From: DATARH01 sp036278835
GTDB taxonomy: Bacteria; Pseudomonadota; Alphaproteobacteria; ATCC43930; CGMCC-115725
Reading direction: 5' to 3'
DNA: 21,743 bases
Assembly (NCBI GenBank): GCA_036278835.1
Contig: DASUKH010000322.1
Location: 1 to 21,743, forward strand
Below the pieces are notes generated by a model. The model was not told where the DNA came from. It saw only the letters and a list, made by a program, of their open reading frames with translations, and did not search any database. Within the stretch, counting starts at the first letter, position 1. Each line of letters begins with the position of its first letter. The translations under genes were made by a program, and so were the position numbers. Shown one piece after another: positions 15,010 through 21,743 of the stretch.

Positions 15010-18000
15010 TCAGCCGAGCGCCTGGCGCAACTGGCGGGCGGCGACGACCAGCATCGCAAGATCGGGTGCGATCGCGGCGGCATGTAAGGCCGTGCCGACC
15101 GATTCGGCCGGGCGGAGCCTGCCGGCATGGGCACCGGCCCAGGCGGCAACCGGGTCGGCGGCACCATCGGCATCGGCCATCACGCGTACCGCGAACTCGG
15201 TCTGCAACGCATAGAAATCGTCGACCAGGGTTTCGGCCGCCCGCTTCTGCCACGCCGTCTCGGCCGGCAGGCGGCGCGCGGCATCGCGCAGGTCGTCAAA
15301 GGCAAAGCGCGCGCCGACGCCGTAAAAGGCGCGCGCGGCGCGGTCAATCGGGCAGGCGGCGCGCTCAGCCAGCCCGCCGATCTCAAAGGCAGTGATCAGG
15401 AAAATGACGCCGGCGAAGCGCCGCGCCGGCTCACGCGGGATGCCGGCGGCGGCAAACCGCGCCGCCCGCTCATCATGCAGCACCCGCTCGGTGGCCGGAA
15501 GAAGGTCGGCAACGGTATCGGCGAGATGCGCGACGGCCGGGCCGAAACGGGGGATTTCGCGGCCGAGGTCGAGCCGGCCGTTGCGCAACAGCCAGGCCGC
15601 GCCGTGCTCGACGATTCCGGCAATGTCAAGCAGCAGAGCGTATTGCAGCGAGGCCGCGACCTTGTTGTCGAGCGCCTCTATCTCCGTCCACAGCGACGGC
15701 AGCATGAACACTTCGCGGACGATGCGGTAGGCGCGGGCGATATCCGGCGCCTCGTGCCCGGTGCGGGCGCGCATCTCCGGGATGAAAGTGAGGCCGGCGC
15801 GGTTGACGAGGTCGTTGGTGACGACCGTTGCGGTGATCTCGCGATGCAGCGGGTGGGAGGCGATCCGCGCCGCAAAGCGCTGACGCAGCGCCGCCGGGAA
15901 ATAGCCGACGAGGTCGCCGGCCAATTCCGGCAAATCGGGCAAGTCGGAGGCCAGCAAATCCTGGTCGACCGACATCTTGGCATGCGCCAGCAGCACCGCC
16001 CGTTCCGGGCGGGTCAGGCCGCGGCGGGTTCGGGCGCGCGCCGCCAGCGTCTCATCATCGGGCAGCGCTTCGAGGCCGCGGTCGAGCCGCCCGGCGCGTT
16101 CGAGATCACGGATCAGCCGGGTCTCGCGGTCGAGCGTGCCGAAGAAATCGGCAGCGCCCGCCGCCTCGGCGACCGACAGCGCCTCACCCTGGAGATAATT
16201 GTCGCGCAACACCAGCGCCGCCACCTCGTCCGTCATCTGAGCCAAGAGCGGGTCGCGCTCCTGGCGGCCGAGCGCGCCCGCGGCGATCGCTCCGGACAAC
16301 AGGATTTTGATATTGACCTCGTGGTCCGACATATCGACGCCGGCCGAATTGTCGATCGCGTCGGTGTCGATGCGGCCGCCCGTCAGCGCATACTCGACCC
16401 GGCCGCGCTGCGTCACGCCGAGATTGGCGCCCTCGCCGACCACCCGCGCCCGCAACGCCCGGCCGTCGACGCGCAAGGCATCGTTGGCGCGGTCGCCGAC
16501 CTCGGCGTGGCTCTCGTCGTGCGCCTTGATGAAGGTGCCGATGCCGCCGAAGAACAGGAGGTCGACGTCGGCGGTCAGCAGGTGGCGGATCAATTCCGCC
16601 GGGGTCAGCTCGTCGGCCTCGATCGCGAACAGGCGCCGCATCTCGGGGCTGACCGGCACCGCCTTGGCGGCGCGGTCGAAGATGCCGCCGCCCGGCGCGA
16701 TCAAGGCCGGGTTGTAATCGCCCCAGCTCGACCGTGGCAATCGAGCCAGCCGCCGGCGCTCGGCAAAGCCCGCCGCCGGGTCGGGGTTGGGATCGACAAA
16801 GACGTGCAGGTGGTTGAACGCGGCGATCAGCCGGATGTGCGGCGATTGCAGCATCGCGTTGCCGAACACGTCGCCCGACATGTCGCCGACCCCGACCACG
16901 CTGAAATCGGTCTGCTGGATGTCGCGGCCGAGCTCGCGGAAATGCCGCTTCACCAGCTCCCAGGCGCCGCGCGAGGTGATCCCCATCTCTTTGTGATCGT
17001 AGCCGGCCGAGCCGCCCGACGCGAAGGCGTCGCCGAGCCAGAACCCGTATTCCGCCGACAGCTCGTTGGCGATGTCGGAGAAGGTGGCGGTGCCCTTGTC
17101 GGCGGCGACGACGAGATAGGGATCGTCGCCATCGTGGCGCATCACTGTGGGCGGCGGCACGATGCGGGTGCCCGAGGCGCCGCCGGCGACGATGTTGTCG
17201 GTCAGGTCGAGCAGGCCGCGGATCAGGATTTTATAGCAATCGACCCCCTCGGCGGCCAATTGCTCGCGATAAGCGGCGCCCGGAGGCGGCGGGCGCTTCA
17301 AGACGAAACCGCCTTTCGAGCCGACCGGCACGATGACCGCGTTCTTGACCGTCTGGGCCTTCATCAGGCCGAGGATTTCGGTGCGGAAATCCTCCTTGCG
17401 GTCGGACCAGCGGATGCCGCCGCGCGCTACCATCCCGGCCCGCATGTGCACGCCTTCGGTCCGCGGCGAATAGACGAAGATTTCGTAAAGCGGCCGCGGC
17501 GGCGGGAACAGCTCGACCTCGTGCGAGGCGAGCTTGACGGAGAGCGCCGGTTTCGGGCCGCCCGACGGCAGGCGCTGGTAGTAGTTGGTCCGCACGCTCG
17601 CCAGGATCAGCGTGAGGAAGGCGCGCAGGATGCGGTCCTCGTCGAGGCTTTCGACGGCGTCCAGTTCCGCCTCGATCGCCTGTTTTTCGGCGTCCGGATC
17701 GGCGCTGCCGCCGGCTGGGTCGAAGCGGCGCTCGAACAGTCGGACGAGCCGGGCGGCGATCTCCGGGTGCCGCGCCAGCGTGTCTTCCATGTAGGCTTGG
17801 CTGAAACTCGCGCCGCCCTGCCGCAGCACTTTGCAATAGAGGCGCAACACCGTCGCTTCACGTGCGGACAGGCCGGCCGCCAGCACCAGGCGGTTGAACC
17901 CGTCGCTTTCGACCGCGCCGGTCCATACCGCGAGCAGCGCCTCCTCGAATTTGCGGCGCAACCCGGCGGACAATGCCGGCGGCACCGAGCCGGCGCCGAG

Positions 18001-19818
18001 CGTGAACTCGTGCACCCATACGGCGCCGCCGTCGCGGCTGTCGATCCGGTATGGCTCCTCGGCGATGATGCGCAGTCCCAGGTTTTCGAGGATCGGCAGC
18101 ATGTCTGACAGCACCACCGGCTCGCCGCGCCGGTAGAGCCGCAACCCGGCCCCTTCCTGGTCGTCGCCGGGGATCGGATGCAACGAAGCCTCCAGCGGCG
18201 ATCCCGCGAGCGCAGCCTCGATATGCGGCAGGTCGGCGACCGCCTGGGCCGGCTCGGTGCGCGCCTGATAGGCGACCGGCGCCAGCATGAGCCGGCGCAG
18301 CCGGGCTCGCCCCGCGGCCTCGCCGAACGCCAGGGCGGCGGCCTCCTCGACCCGGTCGGTCCAGCTCCGCCCGGCCTCGGCGAGGCGCCGCTCCAACGCG
18401 GCGACATCGACCGCCGACGCGGCGCCGCGGTCGATGCCGACGATAAACTGGACGCGCGCCAACGGTGATTCGTCGAGATGGACGTGGAAATCGGTGACCG
18501 TGCCGCCAAACCCCTCTGCGAGGATGGCCGCCAAGGTCTGGCGCACCCGCGTGTCGTAGCGCTCGCGCGGCACGTAGACGAGGCAGGAGACGAAGCGGTC
18601 GAGCGGGTCGCGGCGCACGAACAACGCAATCCGCTGGCGTTCCTGCAGGTTCAGGATGCCGATCGCGGTGTCGAACAGCTCGGCCTCGGTGATCTGGAAT
18701 AATTCGTCGCGCGGAAACGTGTCGAGGATGTGTAAGAGCGCCTTGCCGTCATGGCCGTCGGGGGCAAGGCCGGCGCGCTCGATGGTGCGCTGCACTTTCT
18801 GCCGCAGCAGCGGGATCGCCCGCGGGCTCTGGCTGTAGGCGAGCGAGGTGAACAGCCCGACAAAAAGATAGAGGCCGATGACCTCGCCCGAGGCGCCGAA
18901 GCGGCGGATGCCGATCGCATCCATGTGGGCGCCGCGATGCACGCCCGACCGGCGCTGCGTCTTGGCGACGATCAGCAATTCGCGCCGGCGCAGGAATCCC
19001 TGCACCTTGGGCGGCAGGGACGCGAGGTTGCGCAGTCCGCCCAACGCCGAAATCTCCGCCTCGGTCAGAATGCCGAGCGGCGGCAGGGCAGGGGCGGGAA
19101 CTCCGGCTCCCGGGATCTCGTACGCACGGAACCCGAGATAGGTGAAATGGTCGTCGTCGAGCCATTCCAGAAACGCGATCCCCTCGGCGATCTCCGCCTC
19201 GGGCAGCGGCGGCGGCGCAGCGCGGATTTCCGCGGCAATCGCCCGCAGCCGCTGGCGCATAGGGTGCCAGTCGGCGACGGCGGCACGGACCTCGGCGAAC
19301 ACCGCCGAAAGGCGGGAGGCAAGCGCCGTCCGCTCGCCGGCATCCGGCTCGCGGGTGATCGCGATTTGCATCCACGATTCGCGGATGCCGCCCTCCGGCG
19401 GGTCGAGAGTGGCGAGGGCACCGCCTGAATCGCGCGCCACGGTCAGAATCGGGTGGATCAGCAGCCGCACGGCGCGGCCGTCCTGGCTTATAGCCGCCAC
19501 CGCCGAATCGACCAGAAACGGCATGTCGTCGTTGACCGCTTCGATGATCGTATGCGGCGACGACCAGCCGTCCGGCGCGATTTCCGGATTATAGACCCGC
19601 AGTTTGGCGGTGCCGGCGGGGCGCTGCGCCGCGAACCGCCACAGCGCGAGGGCGGCGCCGCACAAATCGGCGGGCTCGCGCGCCAGCATGTCGCCCGCCG
19701 GCACGTGCTCGTAGAGCGCGGCGATGAACCGCCGCGGCGCCGGCTCGCCATCGGTGCCGACGAGGTGCTGCGCCGCCGCGATCAGTTCGGCCTTAGGGTC
19801 GTCATTTTCGCCTGCCAC
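15010..19818 (-). CDS. gdhB: NAD-specific glutamate dehydrogenase, large (about 180 kDa) type
   Basis: It oxidises glutamate to 2-oxoglutarate and ammonium with NAD+, mainly in the catabolic direction. From GTG 19818 it is 1602 aa; GTG 19854 gives 1614. Both agree with this family (about 1600 aa). The N-terminal half carries ACT-like regulatory regions, starting with the conserved PFLVDSAV block. The catalytic domain includes GGIRWSDRKEDFRTE near 800, VPVGSKGGFV with Lys at about 835, YDHKEMGIT, FGNAMLQSPHIRL and the dinucleotide-site LLFFGGIGTF near 1093. A C-terminal helical domain follows. GGAGAG sits 4 nt before 19818, while 19854 has no ribosome site. I see no frameshift over 4.8 kb. An esterase follows on the same strand and an HpnM-like gene is divergent. 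The symbol follows Pseudomonas/Streptomyces usage and could differ in this species. Confidence 0.95.
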   Translation of the reverse strand: MAGENDDPKAELIAAAQHLVGTDGEPAPRRFIAALYEHVPAGDMLAREPADLCGAALALWRFAAQRPAGTAKLRVYNPEIAPDGWSSPHTIIEAVNDDMPFLVDSAVAAISQDGRAVRLLIHPILTVARDSGGALATLDPPEGGIRESWMQIAITREPDAGERTALASRLSAVFAEVRAAVADWHPMRQRLRAIAAEIRAAPPPLPEAEIAEGIAFLEWLDDDHFTYLGFRAYEIPGAGVPAPALPPLGILTEAEISALGGLRNLASLPPKVQGFLRRRELLIVAKTQRRSGVHRGAHMDAIGIRRFGASGEVIGLYLFVGLFTSLAYSQSPRAIPLLRQKVQRTIERAGLAPDGHDGKALLHILDTFPRDELFQITEAELFDTAIGILNLQERQRIALFVRRDPLDRFVSCLVYVPRERYDTRVRQTLAAILAEGFGGTVTDFHVHLDESPLARVQFIVGIDRGAASAVDVAALERRLAEAGRSWTDRVEEAAALAFGEAAGRARLRRLMLAPVAYQARTEPAQAVADLPHIEAALAGSPLEASLHPIPGDDQEGAGLRLYRRGEPVVLSDMLPILENLGLRIIAEEPYRIDSRDGGAVWVHEFTLGAGSVPPALSAGLRRKFEEALLAVWTGAVESDGFNRLVLAAGLSAREATVLRLYCKVLRQGGASFSQAYMEDTLARHPEIAARLVRLFERRFDPAGGSADPDAEKQAIEAELDAVESLDEDRILRAFLTLILASVRTNYYQRLPSGGPKPALSVKLASHEVELFPPPRPLYEIFVYSPRTEGVHMRAGMVARGGIRWSDRKEDFRTEILGLMKAQTVKNAVIVPVGSKGGFVLKRPPPPGAAYREQLAAEGVDCYKILIRGLLDLTDNIVAGGASGTRIVPPPTVMRHDGDDPYLVVAADKGTATFSDIANELSAEYGFWLGDAFASGGSAGYDHKEMGITSRGAWELVKRHFRELGRDIQQTDFSVVGVGDMSGDVFGNAMLQSPHIRLIAAFNHLHVFVDPNPDPAAGFAERRRLARLPRSSWGDYNPALIAPGGGIFDRAAKAVPVSPEMRRLFAIEADELTPAELIRHLLTADVDLLFFGGIGTFIKAHDESHAEVGDRANDALRVDGRALRARVVGEGANLGVTQRGRVEYALTGGRIDTDAIDNSAGVDMSDHEVNIKILLSGAIAAGALGRQERDPLLAQMTDEVAALVLRDNYLQGEALSVAEAAGAADFFGTLDRETRLIRDLERAGRLDRGLEALPDDETLAARARTRRGLTRPERAVLLAHAKMSVDQDLLASDLPDLPELAGDLVGYFPAALRQRFAARIASHPLHREITATVVTNDLVNRAGLTFIPEMRARTGHEAPDIARAYRIVREVFMLPSLWTEIEALDNKVAASLQYALLLDIAGIVEHGAAWLLRNGRLDLGREIPRFGPAVAHLADTVADLLPATERVLHDERAARFAAAGIPREPARRFAGVIFLITAFEIGGLAERAACPIDRAARAFYGVGARFAFDDLRDAARRLPAETAWQKRAAETLVDDFYALQTEFAVRVMADADGAADPVAAWAGAHAGRLRPAESVGTALHAAAIAPDLAMLVVAARQLRQALG

Positions 19819-20110
19819 CGCGCTCTCCACTCGAATCTCAGGAAGCCCGCGCACCAGGGCGGCCGGAGAGTCGCCTCTCGGCGGGGGCGGGGCAAGCGGT
19901 TTCGGTCCCGCCCCGCAGCAGTCTCAAGTTTATAATCACGAGCAAAATGGAACTATTTGGCAATTGCGGAACAGTGCGCCTGCGGCAAGGTTGTCCAGAC
20001 GCAACCGGGGGCTTGAACCTCCGCGCGTTTCGGATCACCTAAGCCGGCGAGTGTACCTCCGCTGAGAGGCACACAGCTCCCCATCCACCGCAGTTGACCG
20101 GGTATTCCGC
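19819..20110. promoter_or_regulatory. Divergent region between glutamate dehydrogenase and the HpnM-like gene
   Basis: A 292-bp gap with a clear AT-rich island at 19927-19970 containing TATAAT at 19931-19936 (plus strand) and TATAAA on the minus strand in the same place. Neither has a good -35. On the right-hand leader are two small hairpins: GGTTG/CAACC (19989-19993/20002-20006), and GTGT-A-CCTC/GAGG-C-ACAC (20051-20074), the latter with one internal mismatch. No regulator site is recognised. Confidence 0.4.
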
Positions 20111-20740
20111 ATGAGACGCTCGATTTTTGCAAAAGGGCGGCGCCTGCCGCTTACCGCAATCGGCCTGTGTCTGGCACTTGCCGGAATGGCGCCGATGGCG
20201 CATGCGAGCGACGGCACCGCGACCGTGCGCAACCTCTATGACACGTTGATGTCGGCGATGCGCAACGGCGCGAGCCTGGGCGCGAGCGGCCGTTACCAAC
20301 AGATCGAGCCGGTGGTCAGCCGGGTGTTCGACGTGCCGCTGATGGCGCGGCTCGCCGTCGGCTCGCAATGGGTGAGCCTGACCGAGTCGCAGCGCCAGCA
20401 AATCACCCAGGCGTTCACCCGCTACATCGCGGCGATCTACGCCGAGCGGTTCGACAGCTATTCGGGCGAGCGGTTGCAGGTCACCGGGGTCAGGCCCTCG
20501 GCCGGCGGCTCGATCATCACCAGCCAGATCGTCAAATCGAATGGCGAGCCGGTCGATATCAACTACCTGATGCGCAATAACGGCGGCACCTGGCAGATAG
20601 CCGATGTCTATCTCGACGGCACGATCAGCGAACTGGCGACCCGGCGCTCGGAGTTTGCCTCGATCCTGCGCTCACGCGGTGTCGAGGGGCTGATCCAGTC
20701 GCTTAACACCAAGGCCGCCTCACTGACCCGCGCCTCGTAG
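20111..20740 (+). CDS. Periplasmic MlaC/Ttg2D-family protein, HpnM-like
   Basis: A 209-aa exported protein. Residues 1-32 are a signal peptide (basic RRSIFAKGRR, then a hydrophobic core, then AHA before the mature end). The rest is one MlaC-like lipid-binding domain: YDTLMSAMR, FDVPLMARLAVGSQW (73-87), FTRYIAAIYAERFDSYSGE, and WQIADVYLDGTISELATRR (about 157-175). MlaC carries phospholipids between the outer and inner membranes. The pattern ending in NGT/DGTIS-LATRRS-F is, as I recall it, that of HpnM, the variant linked to hopanoids. No mlaABDEF or hpn partner is in the window, so it is an orphan here. The start has only a weak ribosome site. HpnM versus plain MlaC is not settled. Confidence 0.82.
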   Translation: MRRSIFAKGRRLPLTAIGLCLALAGMAPMAHASDGTATVRNLYDTLMSAMRNGASLGASGRYQQIEPVVSRVFDVPLMARLAVGSQWVSLTESQRQQITQAFTRYIAAIYAERFDSYSGERLQVTGVRPSAGGSIITSQIVKSNGEPVDINYLMRNNGGTWQIADVYLDGTISELATRRSEFASILRSRGVEGLIQSLNTKAASLTRAS

Positions 20741-20775
20741 CGCCGAGGCCCTCGACCTCACCTCCGCAAATTACC

Positions 20776-20854
20776 CGTCACCCCCCGCGAAAGCGGGGGG
20801 CAAAGGCAGTGGCGGAGTCCGCAGCCCCGGATTTCCGCTTCCGCGGGAATGACG
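20776..20854. repeat. REP-like paired-hairpin element
   Basis: CGTCA (20776-20780) and TGACG (20850-20854) bracket two hairpins. The first has CCCCCCGC/GCGGGGGG (20781-20788/20793-20800), a perfect 8-bp stem on a GAAA loop. The second has TTTCCGC/GCGGGAA (20832-20838/20843-20849), 7 bp with one G-T pair on a TTCC loop. The ends resemble the GTCAT-CCCGCGAAAGCGGG / CCGC-GCGGGAATGACG repeats that are common in alphaproteobacterial intergenic regions. It lies 36 bp after the HpnM-like stop and could help end that transcript. Confidence 0.65.
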
Positions 20855-20924
20855 AGCGGCAATCTATTGGCAAATCGCAGCTGATTTCGGGCCACGCTCG
20901 AGATACCGGTTCGCAGGGTGACTT

Positions 20925-20971
20925 GAAACAAAAAGAAGGCCGGCCGCGGGCGCAATCCCTGTTGCGCCCGC
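20925..20971 (-). terminator. Rho-independent terminator of the DUF6197-like gene
   Basis: On the minus strand a perfect 10-bp stem, GCGGGCGCAA/TTGCGCCCGC (20971-20946, 6-nt loop), is followed after GGCCGGCC by a T-rich tract read from 20938 to 20925, CTTCTTTTTGTTTC. It begins 75 nt after the stop codon of the gene ending at 21046. The 8-nt gap between stem and T tract is longer than ideal. Confidence 0.5.
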
Positions 20972-21045
20972 CATGCCGCCGCTGCGCCGGGCTCCCGCGG
21001 CGGTGCGGCCGGTCGGCCCGCCGCCGCGCTGCGCTGTCGCGAGGC

Positions 21046-21441
21046 TCAGCCGGTGAACCAGCCGAGCAGCGTGGTTCGCCAGGAGATCGCGGCCGGTCTC
21101 TCCTCGACCGTCCGGAGCCCGGCGAGCTTGCCCGACATGATGTTCTCGCGAGCTCGCGAGAGGACCGCGAGAACCTGCTCGTGGCTCGTGTTCGGGTGAT
21201 CGTTGAACGATTCTATGCGGCGGAACCGCTTGCCGGCGACCTCGCCGATCGCCTGGAGGATCGTCGGCTCCAGGATATCGGCGGCATCGACGGCTCGCAC
21301 CGCCCCGCGAATGCAATAGCGCCCGTCATGGCTGCGCAGCGCGCCCTTGCACCATTTGTCCGGAGTGCCGAGGAGATCGATTACCGCGTCGATCTTCTGG
21401 AGCGACTCGTAGTTAGCAAATCCAACACCATCGAACGGCAT
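21046..21441 (-). CDS. DUF6197-like conserved protein, function unknown
   Basis: A 131-aa soluble protein with no signal peptide or membrane helix. It has the sequence pattern I associate with DUF6197: an N-terminal helix (LQKIDAVIDLLG, 14-25), then WCKGALRSHDGRYCIRGAV (30-48), with Cys31 and Cys43 and a W-KGAL...G-YC-RGA signature, then a helix ending at RRIESFNDHPNTSHEQVLAVLSRA (about 73-96). The function of this family is not known to me. ATG 21441 has a GAGGG 10 nt upstream; the frame's longer form to 21579 begins in Arg/Pro-rich sequence unlike protein N-termini. It is transcribed alone, with its own probable terminator, and divergent from the dehydrogenase at the right edge. Confidence 0.65.
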   Translation of the reverse strand: MPFDGVGFANYESLQKIDAVIDLLGTPDKWCKGALRSHDGRYCIRGAVRAVDAADILEPTILQAIGEVAGKRFRRIESFNDHPNTSHEQVLAVLSRARENIMSGKLAGLRTVEERPAAISWRTTLLGWFTG

Positions 21442-21643
21442 CGCTTGGCCCTCATTTGAATATGACCGTCGGCGTGCACCCTCTATAACGGCCTTCACTC
21501 GGGCCGGTTCACCGGCGGCGCTTAAAATCCCGCAAGCTTCGAGAGGGCGGCCCGGGGGCGCACCGCGGGGCGCGCGCATTCCGCCGCGATCCGCGCTAAG
21601 CTCGCCGCCCGCGCATGGCGGCGGCGCACAAAAAGGGGGTGTG

Positions 21644-21743
21644 ATGGCGAAGACTTATCGGGTGGCGGTGATCGCCGGCGACGGGATCGGGCGCGAGGTC
21701 GTGCCCGAAGGGATCGCGGCTCTCGAAACCGCCGCGCGGCGCT
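21644..21743 (+). CDS. N-terminus of a D-malate/tartrate dehydrogenase-like enzyme (partial)
   Basis: The reading frame from ATG 21644, preceded by AAAAGGGGG, runs off the right edge after 33 codons. It reads MAKTYRVAVIAGDGIGREVV, then PEGIAALETAARR. GDGIGREVVPEG is the N-terminal signature of the isocitrate/isopropylmalate dehydrogenase superfamily. The PEG after VV fits E. coli DmlA and tartrate dehydrogenase (TtuC) better than LeuB. These enzymes oxidise D-malate, tartrate or isopropylmalate with NAD+ and then decarboxylate the product. Only the first strand and helix are present, so the substrate cannot be fixed. Confidence 0.8.
   Translation, partial: MAKTYRVAVIAGDGIGREVVPEGIAALETAARR

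Noticed and set aside
15127..18108. A 993-codon plus-strand open frame opposite glutamate dehydrogenase
   Set aside because: It is an antisense shadow in GC-rich DNA. Its translation is Arg/Gly/Asp-rich with no domains, while the opposite strand encodes a complete conserved enzyme.
1..21743. CRISPR array, phage genes, insertion sequence or toxin-antitoxin pair
   Set aside because: No regularly spaced direct repeats, no transposase or integrase motifs, no small paired toxin-antitoxin genes, and uniform composition apart from short intergenic AT-rich patches.

Overview
The window is GC-rich chromosomal DNA from an alphaproteobacterium. The evidence is a phasin gene, a large (about 1600 aa) NAD-glutamate dehydrogenase, an HpnM/MlaC-type periplasmic protein, and short palindromic intergenic repeats of the kinds scattered through Rhizobiales/Rhodospirillales genomes. 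I cannot name the genus. There is no phage, IS, tRNA, rRNA or CRISPR array; the genes are mostly core and metabolic, tightly packed, and often arranged tail to tail.

Layout. 1-228: the tail of an upstream gene and a composite palindromic repeat. 229-1659 (-): a secreted D,D-carboxypeptidase with a SPOR domain, driven by a near-consensus promoter. 1660-1995: a divergent regulatory region with two TGC-N3-GCA dyads in front of a phasin gene (1996-2508, +). 2509-2834: an intergenic stretch holding a strongly structured candidate RNA. 2835-5018 (+): an alpha/beta hydrolase and a divergent NRAMP-type metal transporter. 5024-7204 (-): a CitE-like CoA-ester lyase followed by an MFS carrier. 7292-8594 (+): a four-helix membrane protein and pyridoxal kinase PdxY. 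8605-11801 (-): acetyl-CoA synthetase followed by a class III CoA-transferase. 11903-13048: two divergently transcribed exported PepSY proteins. 13169-13933 (+): a membrane protein built from four copies of one unit. 13930-14934 (-): an HSL-family esterase, downstream of the 4.8-kb NAD-glutamate dehydrogenase (15010-19818, -). 20111-20740 (+): the HpnM/MlaC-like protein. 20741-21045: a REP-like element and a terminator. 21046-21441 (-): a DUF6197-like protein. 21644-end (+): the start of a D-malate/tartrate dehydrogenase.

Central carbon and acyl-CoA metabolism is the common theme: Acs, the CoA-transferase, the CoA-ester lyase with a carrier, glutamate dehydrogenase, beta-decarboxylating dehydrogenase and phasin (PHA storage). 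No single pathway is proven by the arrangement. I did not find a clear new defence or mobile system. The points most worth a second look are the four-fold-repeat membrane protein, the NRAMP homologue lacking the usual metal-binding motifs, the structured intergenic RNA candidate, and the paired operator-like dyads upstream of the phasin gene.
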